A stretch of 64,000 nucleotides of DNA from Sporomusa acidovorans (GTDB lineage Bacteria; Bacillota; Negativicutes; Sporomusales; Sporomusaceae), in NCBI RefSeq assembly GCF_002257695.2, contig NZ_CP155571.1; one strand, 5' to 3'. This document shows, piece after piece, positions 44,068-52,928 of the stretch. The position numbers were made by a program, and so were the translations under genes. The stretch's first letter is position 1, and each line of letters starts with the position of its first letter. The notes under the pieces were generated by a model. It saw only the letters and a list, made by a program, of their open reading frames with translations, ran no database searches and was not told where the DNA came from.

Positions 44068-44091
44068 TTAGAACGTATACCGCTCCAAAAC

Positions 44092-44133
44092 AGAGGATTT
44101 CTCCGGGGGTGAATCTATCCGGAGAAATCCTCT
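44092..44133 (+). other. Intercistronic 15-bp hairpin between dctP and dctQ
   Basis: AGAGGATTTCTCCGG (44092-44106) pairs perfectly with CCGGAGAAATCCTCT (44119-44133). No T-run follows. It probably protects the upstream binding-protein mRNA or partially stops transcription, giving more binding protein than permease. Confidence 0.8.
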
Positions 44134-44148
44134 ACTAAGAAAGGGGAA

Positions 44149-44628
44149 ATGCCTGTGTTTTCTGCAATCGAAGAAAAATTGTACAAATTGCTTTTAGGAA
44201 TATGCTTTTTACTAATGTTGGGCATGGTAGCAATCATATTTGTACAGGTAATTGCCCGCTACGCTTTTAGCAACTCACTGACCTGGTCAGAAGAAGTGGG
44301 CAGGTATTTGTTTGTGTGGATGACATTCCTCGGTACGGCTTTGGCTGTACGCAATAAAGCCCATGTGGCTCTCGATGTTCTGGTAGGCAAGTTACCGCCT
44401 CTTTTACAAAAAGCAGTTATCGTTTTTGGCTATTTGTCAATGATGGTATTTGCCGGTGTTTTGGTATATGCGGCAGTAAATATGATGACACTGGGCACGC
44501 GGCAGGTAAGTGCCGCTCTGCAAATACCCATGCGGTGGGTATATATGGTTTTGCCGGTGAGTGGTGTGCTGATTATTTTTTACTTAGCTAAAAACTTGTA
44601 TGAAGAGTGTTGGCAAAGGAGGTCTTAG
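44149..44628 (+). CDS. TRAP transporter small permease subunit (DctQ family)
   Basis: 159 residues with four transmembrane helices and the DctQ signature: LLGICFLLMLGMVAIIFVQV, IARYAFSNSLTWSEEVGRYL, FVWMTFLGTALAVRNKAHVA and the late PMRWVYMVLPVSG. GAAAGGGG lies upstream of the ATG. It acts with the large DctM subunit in sodium-driven acid uptake. Confidence 0.93.
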   Translation: MPVFSAIEEKLYKLLLGICFLLMLGMVAIIFVQVIARYAFSNSLTWSEEVGRYLFVWMTFLGTALAVRNKAHVALDVLVGKLPPLLQKAVIVFGYLSMMVFAGVLVYAAVNMMTLGTRQVSAALQIPMRWVYMVLPVSGVLIIFYLAKNLYEECWQRRS

Positions 44629-44631
44629 AAC

Positions 44632-45900
44632 TTGGCTCCCATATTATTTTCAACTTTTGTCGCCTTTGTTTTTCTTGGAGTGCCAATTGCGTTTGTTTTG
44701 GGTATAGCCTCCTTAGCAGCTATGGTGTTGGTCGGTAATTATCCCTTGCAAGTAGTGTTACAGCGGATGTTTGCCGCGGTAGATTCTTTTCCGTTGATGG
44801 CGATCCCTTTCTTCATGCTCGCAGGATCGCTTATGGAAAAAGGAGGGATTACCAGCCGTATTATTGGATTTGCTCTTTCACTGGTAGGGGGCATCCGCGG
44901 TAGCTTGGCGCATGTGGTTTCCATTACCGGGGTCATTATGGGCGGTATCTCCGGTTCCGGTGTTGCCGATACGGCTGCCATTGGAAGCATCATGGTGCCG
45001 GAAATGACCAAACGCAATTATCACAGAGAGTTTTCCGCCGCGCTGGTAGCTGCTGCCGGCAGTATCGGCCTGATTATTCCGCCCAGTATTGCAATGATTA
45101 TTTACGGAGTGTCAGCCGGCGCTTCTATCGGTGATCTGTTTATGTCCGGGTTTGTGCCGGGGGTTCTGATTGCCGGCGGCTTTATGGTTTATTCCCACTA
45201 TATAGCCATTAAGCGTGGTTATCCTTTTGAAGGAACCAAGTCCTGGCCTGAACGGTGGGTTTCCTTTAAAGAATCGATTTGGGCGCTCATGATGCCGGTA
45301 ATTATTATTGTCGGCATTCGCTGCGGCATATTTACACCGACCGAAGGCGGAGTTGTCGCTGCCGTATATGCACTCGTGGTCGGCAAGTTTATTTATAAGG
45401 AACTGAAGTGGAGCGATTTGCCTACTATTTTTGGGGAAGCCGTCATTAGTACGGCCACAATTTCTTTCCTGATTGCCACAGCCTCGTTATTTAGCTGGCT
45501 GTTAGCCTGTGAACAAATACCGCAGCAAATTACCGAGTCCATTTTAAGTATTTCCGACAACAAACTTATTATTTTATTTATGATCAACATTCTGCTGCTT
45601 ATTGTCGGTATGTTCTTGGATAGCGGGCCGGCTATTATTTTGCTGGTGCCTGTGCTGGTGCCGGTAGCGCAGTCACTGGGGGTTAACCTTGTTCAGTTTG
45701 GTTTGATGATGGTAATAAACTTAACGATCGGCCTGTTGACTCCGCCGGTAGGGACAGCCCTGTATGTTTCCAGCAATGTATCGAAAGTCCCTTTAGTAAC
45801 GCTAAGCCGGGCAATTCTTCCGTTTATCGGCATTATGCTGGCAGTGCTCATGCTAATTACCTATGTGCCGGGAGTAACAACATGGGTAATCGGAAAATAG
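44632..45900 (+). CDS. TRAP transporter large permease subunit (DctM family)
   Basis: 422 residues, about 12 transmembrane helices. PFFMLAGSLMEKGGITSRII, GGISGSGVADTAAIGSIMVP, AAAGSIGLIIPPSIAMIIYG and LTIGLLTPPVGTALYVSSNV are canonical. TTG start with AAAGGAGG 8 bases upstream and 3 bases after dctQ. It is the ion-coupled transport subunit. Confidence 0.95.
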   Translation: MAPILFSTFVAFVFLGVPIAFVLGIASLAAMVLVGNYPLQVVLQRMFAAVDSFPLMAIPFFMLAGSLMEKGGITSRIIGFALSLVGGIRGSLAHVVSITGVIMGGISGSGVADTAAIGSIMVPEMTKRNYHREFSAALVAAAGSIGLIIPPSIAMIIYGVSAGASIGDLFMSGFVPGVLIAGGFMVYSHYIAIKRGYPFEGTKSWPERWVSFKESIWALMMPVIIIVGIRCGIFTPTEGGVVAAVYALVVGKFIYKELKWSDLPTIFGEAVISTATISFLIATASLFSWLLACEQIPQQITESILSISDNKLIILFMINILLLIVGMFLDSGPAIILLVPVLVPVAQSLGVNLVQFGLMMVINLTIGLLTPPVGTALYVSSNVSKVPLVTLSRAILPFIGIMLAVLMLITYVPGVTTWVIGK

Positions 45901-45923
45901 TATTCTTGGAAGGCGGTGTATCA

Positions 45924-47168
45924 ATGAAACAGGCATTGTACTTAATAACAGACACAGAGAGACCGGAAAAACTAGAACTTGTCGATATATTCCGCCAGCT
46001 TGACGAAGGATTCAAACGCCAAACGACGGGAAAATCACTGGCAGGCAAAAAAATCGGTGTGTTGTCAGGCAGCCGGGGAATTTGCAATATCAAGGAAATT
46101 GTTAAACATGTTGTCGGCCTGCTGCAGTCGGCAGGGGCAGAGGTAGTTGTTTTGCCGGCCATGGGCAGTCATGGTGGCGCTACGGCTGAAGGCCAGAAAG
46201 CTGTTTTGGCCGATTATGGACTTACCGAAGAATATCTCGGGGTGCCGATTGTTTCCGGCATGGAAGTCGAGCAGGTGGGGGATGTTAACGGTCATCCTGT
46301 GTACGCCGATAGAAACGCGCTGGCACTGGACGGCATTGTGCCTATTAATCGCGTTAAGGCACACACGGATTTCCACGGCCCTCATGAGAGTGGCGTCGTA
46401 AAAATGCTGACAATTGGGATAGGCAAGCGGGCACAGGCTGAGGCCGTTCATCGCCACGGTATTAGAGGCCTTAGGGAACTTATACCGCAAGTGACTGCTA
46501 TTGTGTTGAAACGAATTCCGTTAATAGCGGCAGTTGCTATAGTTGAAAATAAGTTTGATGAAACTGCAATCATCGAAGTATTGGGAGCCAATAACCTTTT
46601 TGCACGGGAAAAGGAACTGTTGATACTGTCCAAAACGCTGCTGCCTCAAATTCCTTTTGACAACCTGGATGTCCTGGTTGTTCAGGAAATGGGGAAAAAT
46701 ATTTCAGGTGTCGGGATAGACCCCAATGTTACGAAGCGGATGCGTATTGAGGAAGTTATCGACGAACCGGGAGGAGCAAAGCGGATAGTGGCCCTGGATT
46801 TAACTAAAGAATCCGGGGGGAATGCAGTTGGTTTGGGAATTCCGGACGTTATTACCGAACGTCTCTATAGTAAAGTGGATTTTAAAAAGACGTATATTAA
46901 CACGATTACTTCCGGTTTTTTAGAGCGGTGTTTTGTGCCTGTGAGGATGCCTGACGATTATGAAGCCGTGCGCATCGCCATCAAGACATGCGGCCGGGCC
47001 GTCGACTGGGACAGTGCACGAATCGTGTTTATCAAAAACACGCTTTCGCTTAGCAAAATGTATATTTCACCGGCATTGCTTAAGGAAGTACCGCCCCAAT
47101 ATATTGTTGAAAACACGGCTGTAACTGAGATGTTTAATAATAATAGAGAACTCATATTGGCATGGTAA
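45924..47168 (+). CDS. LarA-superfamily (DUF2088-like) putative hydroxy-acid racemase
   Basis: 414 residues from the ATG at 45924 (GGAAGGCGG upstream). Resembles the DUF2088/LarA superfamily in its N-terminal half: LPAMGSHGGATAEGQK (the equivalent of ATGFH), and VKAHTDFHGPHESGVVKML then GIGKRAQAEAVHRHG. The Lys in GVVKM is followed by His in AVHRHG after 16 residues, the same spacing as cofactor Lys184 and nickel His200 in LarA. It is more diverged than the copy at 40196. Co-transcribed with a TRAP transporter, so it probably racemises or epimerises the imported acid. Confidence 0.72.
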   Translation: MKQALYLITDTERPEKLELVDIFRQLDEGFKRQTTGKSLAGKKIGVLSGSRGICNIKEIVKHVVGLLQSAGAEVVVLPAMGSHGGATAEGQKAVLADYGLTEEYLGVPIVSGMEVEQVGDVNGHPVYADRNALALDGIVPINRVKAHTDFHGPHESGVVKMLTIGIGKRAQAEAVHRHGIRGLRELIPQVTAIVLKRIPLIAAVAIVENKFDETAIIEVLGANNLFAREKELLILSKTLLPQIPFDNLDVLVVQEMGKNISGVGIDPNVTKRMRIEEVIDEPGGAKRIVALDLTKESGGNAVGLGIPDVITERLYSKVDFKKTYINTITSGFLERCFVPVRMPDDYEAVRIAIKTCGRAVDWDSARIVFIKNTLSLSKMYISPALLKEVPPQYIVENTAVTEMFNNNRELILAW

Positions 47169-47308
47169 GAATGACCGGCTGCTGACGTTATGATCGCTTC
47201 ATAGCTTTACTTTTAGTGGGAAAAGTATCGAATGCAAGCAAAGGGCAGTATTGACAATCGTCCGGGTTTTGCTTATGATAGAGTCACAAAAAAATATGTT
47301 TTATCTGA

Positions 47309-47346
47309 GGAGGAGCCTGTCGCCAAGGGCTCCTTCTGTTTTTTTT
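47309..47346 (+). terminator. Terminator after the TRAP operon
   Basis: GGAGGAGCCT pairs with GGGCTCCTTC (loop gtcgcca) followed by T8. It also lies 37 bases before the next start codon, so it could act as a leader attenuator; no aptamer recognised in 47169-47308. Confidence 0.85.
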
Positions 47347-47382
47347 CAGGAGAAGATCTAAATAAATTTAAGGAGTGAGATA

Positions 47383-48672
47383 ATGGCGAATCAGGCCACT
47401 ATTGCCATAGGTATATTCCTTATCGCCTATGGGTTAATTATTTCAGAAAAAATTCATCGTACGATTGTTGCTTTAGCAGGGGCGGTACTTGTCATTATGT
47501 TTGGGGTTTTGACCCAGGAACAGGCCATTCATCATATTGATTTTAATACCTTGGGATTATTGGTGGGTATGATGGTTATTGTGGCGATTACCGGTGAAAC
47601 CGGGTTGTTTCGGTTCCTCGCGATTTGGGCCGCCAAGGCGGTGGGCGGAAATCCGCTGAAGCTAATGGTTGCCTTGAGTTTTATAACCGCTTTATGTTCG
47701 GCTTTGCTGGATAATGTGACAACGGTGCTGCTAATCGTGCCGGTAACCCTAAGCATTACGAAACAACTGAATGTCAAACCGGCTCCTTATCTGATATCGC
47801 AAATTATTGCCGCCAACATCGGCGGTACGGCAACCTTGATCGGCGATCCACCGAATATCATGATTGGCAGTGCCGTAAAAGAGCTGGATTTTCTGGCTTT
47901 TATTAATAATCTTGCCGGCATATCCTTTGCCATTCTTATTGTGACTATATTACTATTAGCGCTGATTTATCGCAAGCAGCTTAGGACCACTAAAGAGTTA
48001 AGCGAAAAGATTATGAGTCTTGACCCCGGTAAACAGATTAAGAACAGTAAATTGTTAAGGATTAGTCTGGCAGTTCTGGCGCTTACCGTTACCCTGTTCT
48101 TTTTCCATCAACAGCTTCACATGGAGTCGGCGACAGTGGCAATCTTTGGCGCTGTTTTACTGCTGATTCTGGCTAAGAAAAACTCTGATCATGAATTGGA
48201 ATCGATTTTCCATAAGGTGGAATGGGTAGCGCTGCTCTTCTTTGTCGGTCTGTTCATCTTAGTTGGCGGGCTTGTCGATACCGGGGTAATCTCTTTGCTG
48301 GCGCAAAAGTCGATGGAATTGACAGCCGGCAATCCGGTTACTACGGCTATGCTTATTCTCTGGCTTAGTGCGCTTGCTTCAGCCTTTGTTGATAATATCC
48401 CTTTTGTGGCCACGATGATACCCTTAATCAAAGATATGGGAGCCTTGGGAATAACGAATCTGGAACCGCTTTGGTGGAGTCTGGCGCTGGGGGCCTGCCT
48501 GGGCGGCAACGGCACCTTGGTGGGAGCCAGCGCTAATGTTATTGTGGCCGGCCTGGCTGCGCAGGAAGGGTATCCTCTTTCCTTTATGAGATTTTTAAAG
48601 ATTGCTTTTCCGTTAATGCTGTTGTCAATTTTAATGGCCAGTGCTTATGTTTATCTGCGGTATCTTATGTAA
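47383..48672 (+). CDS. ArsB/NhaD-type transporter (second copy)
   Basis: 429 residues; clearly a paralogue of the protein encoded at 33532-34842: AYGLIISEKIHRTIVALAGA, HIDFNTLGLLVGMMVIVAIT, LLDNVTTVLLIVPVTLSITK, GGTATLIGDPPNIMIGSAVK, AFVDNIPFVATMIPLIKDMG and LGACLGGNGTLVGASANVIV. AAGGAGTGAG precedes the ATG. Substrate is uncertain; members of the group move Na+/H+ or carboxylates. Ends at a bidirectional terminator. Confidence 0.86.
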   Translation: MANQATIAIGIFLIAYGLIISEKIHRTIVALAGAVLVIMFGVLTQEQAIHHIDFNTLGLLVGMMVIVAITGETGLFRFLAIWAAKAVGGNPLKLMVALSFITALCSALLDNVTTVLLIVPVTLSITKQLNVKPAPYLISQIIAANIGGTATLIGDPPNIMIGSAVKELDFLAFINNLAGISFAILIVTILLLALIYRKQLRTTKELSEKIMSLDPGKQIKNSKLLRISLAVLALTVTLFFFHQQLHMESATVAIFGAVLLLILAKKNSDHELESIFHKVEWVALLFFVGLFILVGGLVDTGVISLLAQKSMELTAGNPVTTAMLILWLSALASAFVDNIPFVATMIPLIKDMGALGITNLEPLWWSLALGACLGGNGTLVGASANVIVAGLAAQEGYPLSFMRFLKIAFPLMLLSILMASAYVYLRYLM

Positions 48673-48675
48673 TAC

Positions 48676-48714
48676 AAACCGCCAGGCGAAAGAAATATTT
48701 TGCCTGGCGGTTTT
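48676..48714. terminator. Bidirectional terminator
   Basis: AAAACCGCCAGGC-type 12-bp stem (48676-48687 with 48702-48714) with T-run, between convergent genes. Confidence 0.92.
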
Positions 48715-48722
48715 CGCTATGT

Positions 48723-50105
48723 CTATTTTTTTAGACGTTCGGTTATAATTCTGGCAACATGCACGCCGCTGGCACTGGCTTGTGACAGGCCGCGGGTAAT
48801 TCCGGCACCGTCGCCGATGGCAAACATGTTTTCAATCTGGGTTTCCAGTTCTTCGGTCAGCTTAAGCCGTGAACTGTAGAATTTAACTTCGACGCCATAG
48901 AGCAAGGTGTCGTCATTGGTCATGCCGGGGGCAATTTTATTCAGGGCATAAATCATTTCAATAATATTATCAAGATGGCGTTTGGGCAATACTAAGCTTA
49001 AATCGCCCGGGGTTGCCTTCAGGGTTGGTTGGGTAAAACTTTTCGACAGACGGTGTTCGTTGGTGCGGCGGCCTTTTAAGAGATCGCCGAACCGCTGCAG
49101 CAGGACCCCGCCGCCGAGCATGTTGGAGAAGGAAGCGATTCTTTTGCCGTATTGATGGGGTTCGGTAAACGGTTCGGTAAACCGGTTGCTGACCAGGAGA
49201 GCAAAGTTGGTATTTTTGCTGTGCAGTTTTTCATCCCGGTAGCTATGACCGTTGACAGTTACGATGCCGTCGGTATTTTCCGCTACCACATAGCCTTTGG
49301 GATTCATGCAGAAGGTGCGCACTAAGTCGCCGTACTGTTTGGTCCGGTATACCAGTTTGGCCTCATAGACTTCATCGGTAATATGCTGGAAGACCTCGGC
49401 CGGTATTTCCACCCGTACGCCGACGTCAACTTGATTATTGGTTAAAGACAGACCAAGGTCGCGGCATTGGTGGGAAAACCATTCAGAGCCGGCGCGGCCG
49501 GGAGCGGCGATCAGATAATCACATTCCACGGTTTCGTTTTTGGACGTTTCCAGGCAAAAGGTAGTGCCTTGCTTTTTAATTGCATTGACGGTTACGCCAA
49601 ACAGCATGGTGATATTTTCTTTGAGATAATCGTACAATGCTTGCTGGATTTTTAAATTATTTTCCGTTCCTAAATGACGTACTTTGGCATCAAGTAAATG
49701 CAAATCGAATTTTAAAGCGTCTTTACCCAGGTTGCTGTTTTGCGTGCTGAAATATTCCGCCGGGGCGCCGTACTTCAAGTTGATTTGGTCAACATAATCA
49801 ATTAGATCGAGTACGGTCTGATCAGTAATATATTCATTCAGCCAGCCGCCGAATTGGGTGGTAAAGTTGTATTTGCCGTCGGAGAATGCACCGGCGCCAC
49901 CAAAACCGCGCATGATACTGCAGGGATTGCATTTAATGCAGTCAGATACTTTTTTTTCGGAAATGGGGCAACACCGGGAATAAATATCATGTCCGGCTTC
50001 TATTAAAATAATATTGATGTTAGGGTTATTGTTGACAAGTTCATAAGCCGCGAATACGCCTGCCGGACCACCGCCGACAATGCCGATATCAAATTTTTTT
50101 GCCAT
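48723..50105 (-). CDS. FAD-dependent dehydrogenase (COG2509-like)
   Basis: 460 residues from the ATG at 50105 (AAAGGTGG upstream; longer frame rejected). N-terminal dinucleotide-binding fold FDIGIVGGGPAGVFAAYELV with GIVGGGPAG; Cys-rich segment RCCPISEKKVSDCIKCNPCS then IMRGFGGAGAFSDGKYN, characteristic of the family; C-terminal FAIGDGAGITRGLSQASASG. Members are uncharacterised NAD(P)/FAD proteins, possibly linked to iron-sulfur or thiol chemistry through the CxxC cysteines. Stands alone between a convergent terminator and a divergent intergenic region. Confidence 0.85.
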   Translation of the reverse strand: MAKKFDIGIVGGGPAGVFAAYELVNNNPNINIILIEAGHDIYSRCCPISEKKVSDCIKCNPCSIMRGFGGAGAFSDGKYNFTTQFGGWLNEYITDQTVLDLIDYVDQINLKYGAPAEYFSTQNSNLGKDALKFDLHLLDAKVRHLGTENNLKIQQALYDYLKENITMLFGVTVNAIKKQGTTFCLETSKNETVECDYLIAAPGRAGSEWFSHQCRDLGLSLTNNQVDVGVRVEIPAEVFQHITDEVYEAKLVYRTKQYGDLVRTFCMNPKGYVVAENTDGIVTVNGHSYRDEKLHSKNTNFALLVSNRFTEPFTEPHQYGKRIASFSNMLGGGVLLQRFGDLLKGRRTNEHRLSKSFTQPTLKATPGDLSLVLPKRHLDNIIEMIYALNKIAPGMTNDDTLLYGVEVKFYSSRLKLTEELETQIENMFAIGDGAGITRGLSQASASGVHVARIITERLKK

Positions 50106-50496
50106 ACGAAAACCACCTTTCTTGGTCAAACAGAATTTGTAATTGAATTCTGTTTGACATAAGTGCAACCAGCGGCTAGTGCTCTCGCCAAAGGCTCGGC
50201 GTTAGCCGGGTTTTCTAAATGATTGTGGCACGAACCGTTACACAGTATACTTTACCAAAGAAGGTTTGTAAATAGCAAATCAATCCTTAGTTATCAATCA
50301 TGAATAAAAATTATATTATTTTGATCTGTTGACAATGCGTCATGTGTGCACAATGATGCACATTATGATTAAGAGTACTTGTTGCATACTACTTTCTGAA
50401 AATATAATAAAAATTTTTCTAATAGGGGACTCCGCAGTTCATCTTTTTCTGCTATTATTAAAGTAATACGGTTAAATATGGGTTGGGGGGAAAGTC
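50106..50496. promoter_or_regulatory. Divergent intergenic region
   Basis: About 390 bases without a gene, holding promoters for the FAD dehydrogenase (minus) and the HD-GYP gene (plus). A short inverted repeat CGGCTA/TAGCCG lies near 50174-50209. TGGCACG at 50226 has no matching TTGCA, so I do not call a sigma-54 promoter. Confidence 0.5.
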
Positions 50497-51624
50497 GTGC
50501 CAGGGATGGATGTACTTTTGGTTATTGTACTTAATTTGTTCATTCTAGTTATTGTTCTTTATATTGCTGCCGCTTTACATCATAGGAAGAGTCCTGGTTA
50601 TGGTGCGAACGGCATACTGGCAGTTAAGAACGGCACACGTTTAGTCAATAAGGAAAAATTATTTGATATCTTTTGGCGGCATAGTCCCTGCGCCATTACT
50701 GCCATCTCTCCTGACTTTCAAATACTTATGCTGAATGAGGCAGCAACCGCTATCCGCGGTATTCCTCATGAAAAGGCTATCCATACTAAGTGCTATGAGG
50801 CATTTAACAAGGATGGTCCCTGCCCCCAATGCCCTGTTGGCCAGGCGCTTACCACCGGCCAAATTCACATGCGTACCAAGCAGGAAGTGAACCATGACGG
50901 CGTGGTTAAGTATCTGGATCAGACGGTGGTGCCCATCCTGGGAAGTGACGGGGCAGTGGATTATGTGCTGGAATTCACTGTTGATGTTACGGAAAGAACT
51001 GAACTGGAACAGCAAAATCGGCAATTAGCTGTTGAGACAGTTACTTCGTTAAGCACTTTAATTGGCAGTCGCGATAAGTATACCGGCGAACACTCCATCC
51101 GGGTGCGGGATATTGCGCTATCCATTGGCAGTGAACTTAGGCTTAGTTCTGCCGTTATGAGTGAATTGGCCATTGCTGCCGTGCTTCACGATATTGGAAA
51201 AATCGGTATACCTGAACAAATTTTAAATAAAACCGGCAAGCTTACTGACAGTGAATTTGCCATTATCCAGAAACATCCGCAAATAGGGTATGACGCGCTG
51301 ATTAGCATTAAGCAATTAGAGAAAATTGCGGGATATATTCTGTATCATCATGAATGTTATGATGGCCGGGGTTACCCCAGCAGGAAAAAAGGACAGGAAA
51401 TTCCCTTGATTTCCCGGATCTTAAGCGTTGCCGATGTGTATGAAGCCATAACTTCCGACCGGATCTACCGGAAAGCCATGAATCTTGAGCAGACGATGAT
51501 GGTGATGCGTTCCGGGCGGGAAACCAAGTTTGATCCGGAGATCCTGGACGCATTCTTTTGTGTTTTGCGGCGGGAGCGGCCGGACATTCAGTCGTCTTTG
51601 TATGAGGGCGCGGCGGTGTCATAA
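50497..51624 (+). CDS. PAS/HD-GYP cyclic-di-GMP phosphodiesterase
   Basis: 375 residues. A short N-terminal transmembrane helix (LLVIVLNLFILVIVLYIAAA) is followed by a PAS domain (70-175) that contains a Cys cluster CYEAFNKDGPCPQCPVG, and a HD-GYP domain (185-350) with HDIGKIGIPEQILNK, HPQIGYDALISI, HHECYDGRGYPSRKKGQEIP and LSVADVYEAITSDRIYR. The GYP motif is complete, so it should hydrolyse c-di-GMP. The PAS Cys/Pro cluster could bind metal, heme or respond to redox. GTG start after GGGGGGAAAG. Confidence 0.92.
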   Translation: MPGMDVLLVIVLNLFILVIVLYIAAALHHRKSPGYGANGILAVKNGTRLVNKEKLFDIFWRHSPCAITAISPDFQILMLNEAATAIRGIPHEKAIHTKCYEAFNKDGPCPQCPVGQALTTGQIHMRTKQEVNHDGVVKYLDQTVVPILGSDGAVDYVLEFTVDVTERTELEQQNRQLAVETVTSLSTLIGSRDKYTGEHSIRVRDIALSIGSELRLSSAVMSELAIAAVLHDIGKIGIPEQILNKTGKLTDSEFAIIQKHPQIGYDALISIKQLEKIAGYILYHHECYDGRGYPSRKKGQEIPLISRILSVADVYEAITSDRIYRKAMNLEQTMMVMRSGRETKFDPEILDAFFCVLRRERPDIQSSLYEGAAVS

Positions 51625-51727
51625 GCAAGATTTGATGATCGTTCACTCTTTGTTCACACTTCTGTCACACTTCAGCTGGAAAAATGCGCTATACTTAAGA
51701 CAAATAATAAAATAAGGAGTGATTGAC

Positions 51728-52147
51728 ATGAAAAAAATTACTGGTTTTGCCTTGATTGGGGTGCTGGTTCTTTCATTGATCGGTGCAGTAGCCCTAGCAG
51801 CACCGGACGCCAATTCCGATCAGGGACAGCCTGGTTTTTTTCCAAGACCCTGTGGACCGACCGCTGCGCAATTAGCCAACATGACTGATGAACAAAAAGC
51901 CCAGATTGCTACCTGGCAAAAAGAAATGTTTGAACAAAGAAAGCAAATGCTGCAAAAAGAGGTTGAGTGGGGCTGGATAACGCAGTCTCAGGCCGATGAA
52001 CATATTTCCTTTATGGAGCAATGCATAAAAAACGGTAATTTCGGCATGATGGGTATGGGGTTTGGTCCTGGCATGCGGCATCATGGACGAGGCATGGGAC
52101 CGGCAAACGGTGGTTGTGTATATAACAACGTTCCGGCTCAACAATAG
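51728..52147 (+). CDS. Secreted Met/His/Gly-rich small protein (DUF2680-like)
   Basis: 139 residues from the ATG at 51728 (AAGGAGTG upstream). Signal peptide KKITGFALIGVLVLSLIGAV with cleavage near ALAAP. The mature part has a helical Lys/Gln stretch (MTDEQKAQIATWQKEMFEQR) then a Met/Gly/His-rich end (GMMGMGFGPGMRHHGRGMGP). Such ends suggest metal binding. It is followed by a terminator and a two-component system whose sensor carries a similar Met/His/Gly-rich stretch, so the three may handle one envelope signal. Confidence 0.75.
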   Translation: MKKITGFALIGVLVLSLIGAVALAAPDANSDQGQPGFFPRPCGPTAAQLANMTDEQKAQIATWQKEMFEQRKQMLQKEVEWGWITQSQADEHISFMEQCIKNGNFGMMGMGFGPGMRHHGRGMGPANGGCVYNNVPAQQ

Positions 52148-52156
52148 TAAATAGAG

Positions 52157-52190
52157 AAAGAGCCTGCTGCAGTTTGCGGCAGGCTCTTTT
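52157..52190 (+). terminator. Terminator after the Met/His-rich protein gene
   Basis: AAAGAGCCTGC (52157-52167) pairs with GCAGGCTCTTTT (52179-52190), with T-run. Confidence 0.9.
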
Positions 52191-52235
52191 GGGCAGACGC
52201 AGCTTGTGGTATGCTTGAGATAAGAGGTGAAAAAC

Positions 52236-52928
52236 ATGACCGGCAAAACGGTACTCATTGTAGATGATGAACAAGCAATTCGGGAATTATTGGCTCTTTA
52301 TTTAACAAAAGAAGGATTTGTGGTTCAGGAAGCGGCGGATGGTGCCGAAGCGTTGATAAAGAACCAGGAATATAAACCGGATATCATTATTTTAGATATT
52401 ATGATGCCTGTACTGGACGGAATGGAAGTTTGCCGTCAAATTCGCAAATTCTCAAACATACCGATTATCATGTTGACCTCGCGGGCAGAGGACGAGGATC
52501 GTATCCTGGGGCTTGAGATCGGAGCGGATGATTATGTGACCAAACCTTTCAACTCCCGGGAAGTAGTTGCCCGGGTTAAGGCTGTATTGCGCCGGCTGGA
52601 CGCTCCCAGGCAACAGCCGGAAGCCGCTATCAATTATCCCGAGCTCCTCATTGATATGGCCGAGCATACGGTTAAGGCCTATGGCCGCGAGGTTTCCCTA
52701 GCTAACAAAGAAATGGAGTTATTATGGCATTTGGCCTCGCATCCGGGCCGGGCATTTTCGCGGGAACAGTTGTTGGAGAGTGTCTGGGGATATAGCTATT
52801 GTGGAGATACGCGTACGGTTGACACTCATATCAAACGAATTCGTAAGAAATTGGCGATTGGCACAGCGACACCGTGGGATATAAAAACAGTATGGGGCAT
52901 AGGTTATAAGTTTGAGGTGAAAAAGTGA
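52236..52928 (+). CDS. OmpR-family response regulator
   Basis: 230 residues from the ATG at 52236 (AGAGGTG upstream). Receiver acidic residues D10/D11/E12, phosphoacceptor D54 (DIIILDIMMP), MLTSRAEDED and DDYVTKPFN; winged-helix output with LANKEMELLWHLASHPGRAF, LLESVWGYSYCG and RTVDTHIKRIRKKL. Stop overlaps the kinase start (GTGA), so the pair is translationally coupled. Preceding secreted protein gene is a likely target. Confidence 0.95.
   Translation: MTGKTVLIVDDEQAIRELLALYLTKEGFVVQEAADGAEALIKNQEYKPDIIILDIMMPVLDGMEVCRQIRKFSNIPIIMLTSRAEDEDRILGLEIGADDYVTKPFNSREVVARVKAVLRRLDAPRQQPEAAINYPELLIDMAEHTVKAYGREVSLANKEMELLWHLASHPGRAFSREQLLESVWGYSYCGDTRTVDTHIKRIRKKLAIGTATPWDIKTVWGIGYKFEVKK

Noticed and set aside
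47169..47382. Riboswitch before the second ArsB/NhaD gene
   Set aside because: Only a terminator is clear; no conserved aptamer core recognised.
50226..50245. Second sigma-54 promoter (TGGCACG)
   Set aside because: The required TTGCA element is absent at the correct distance.
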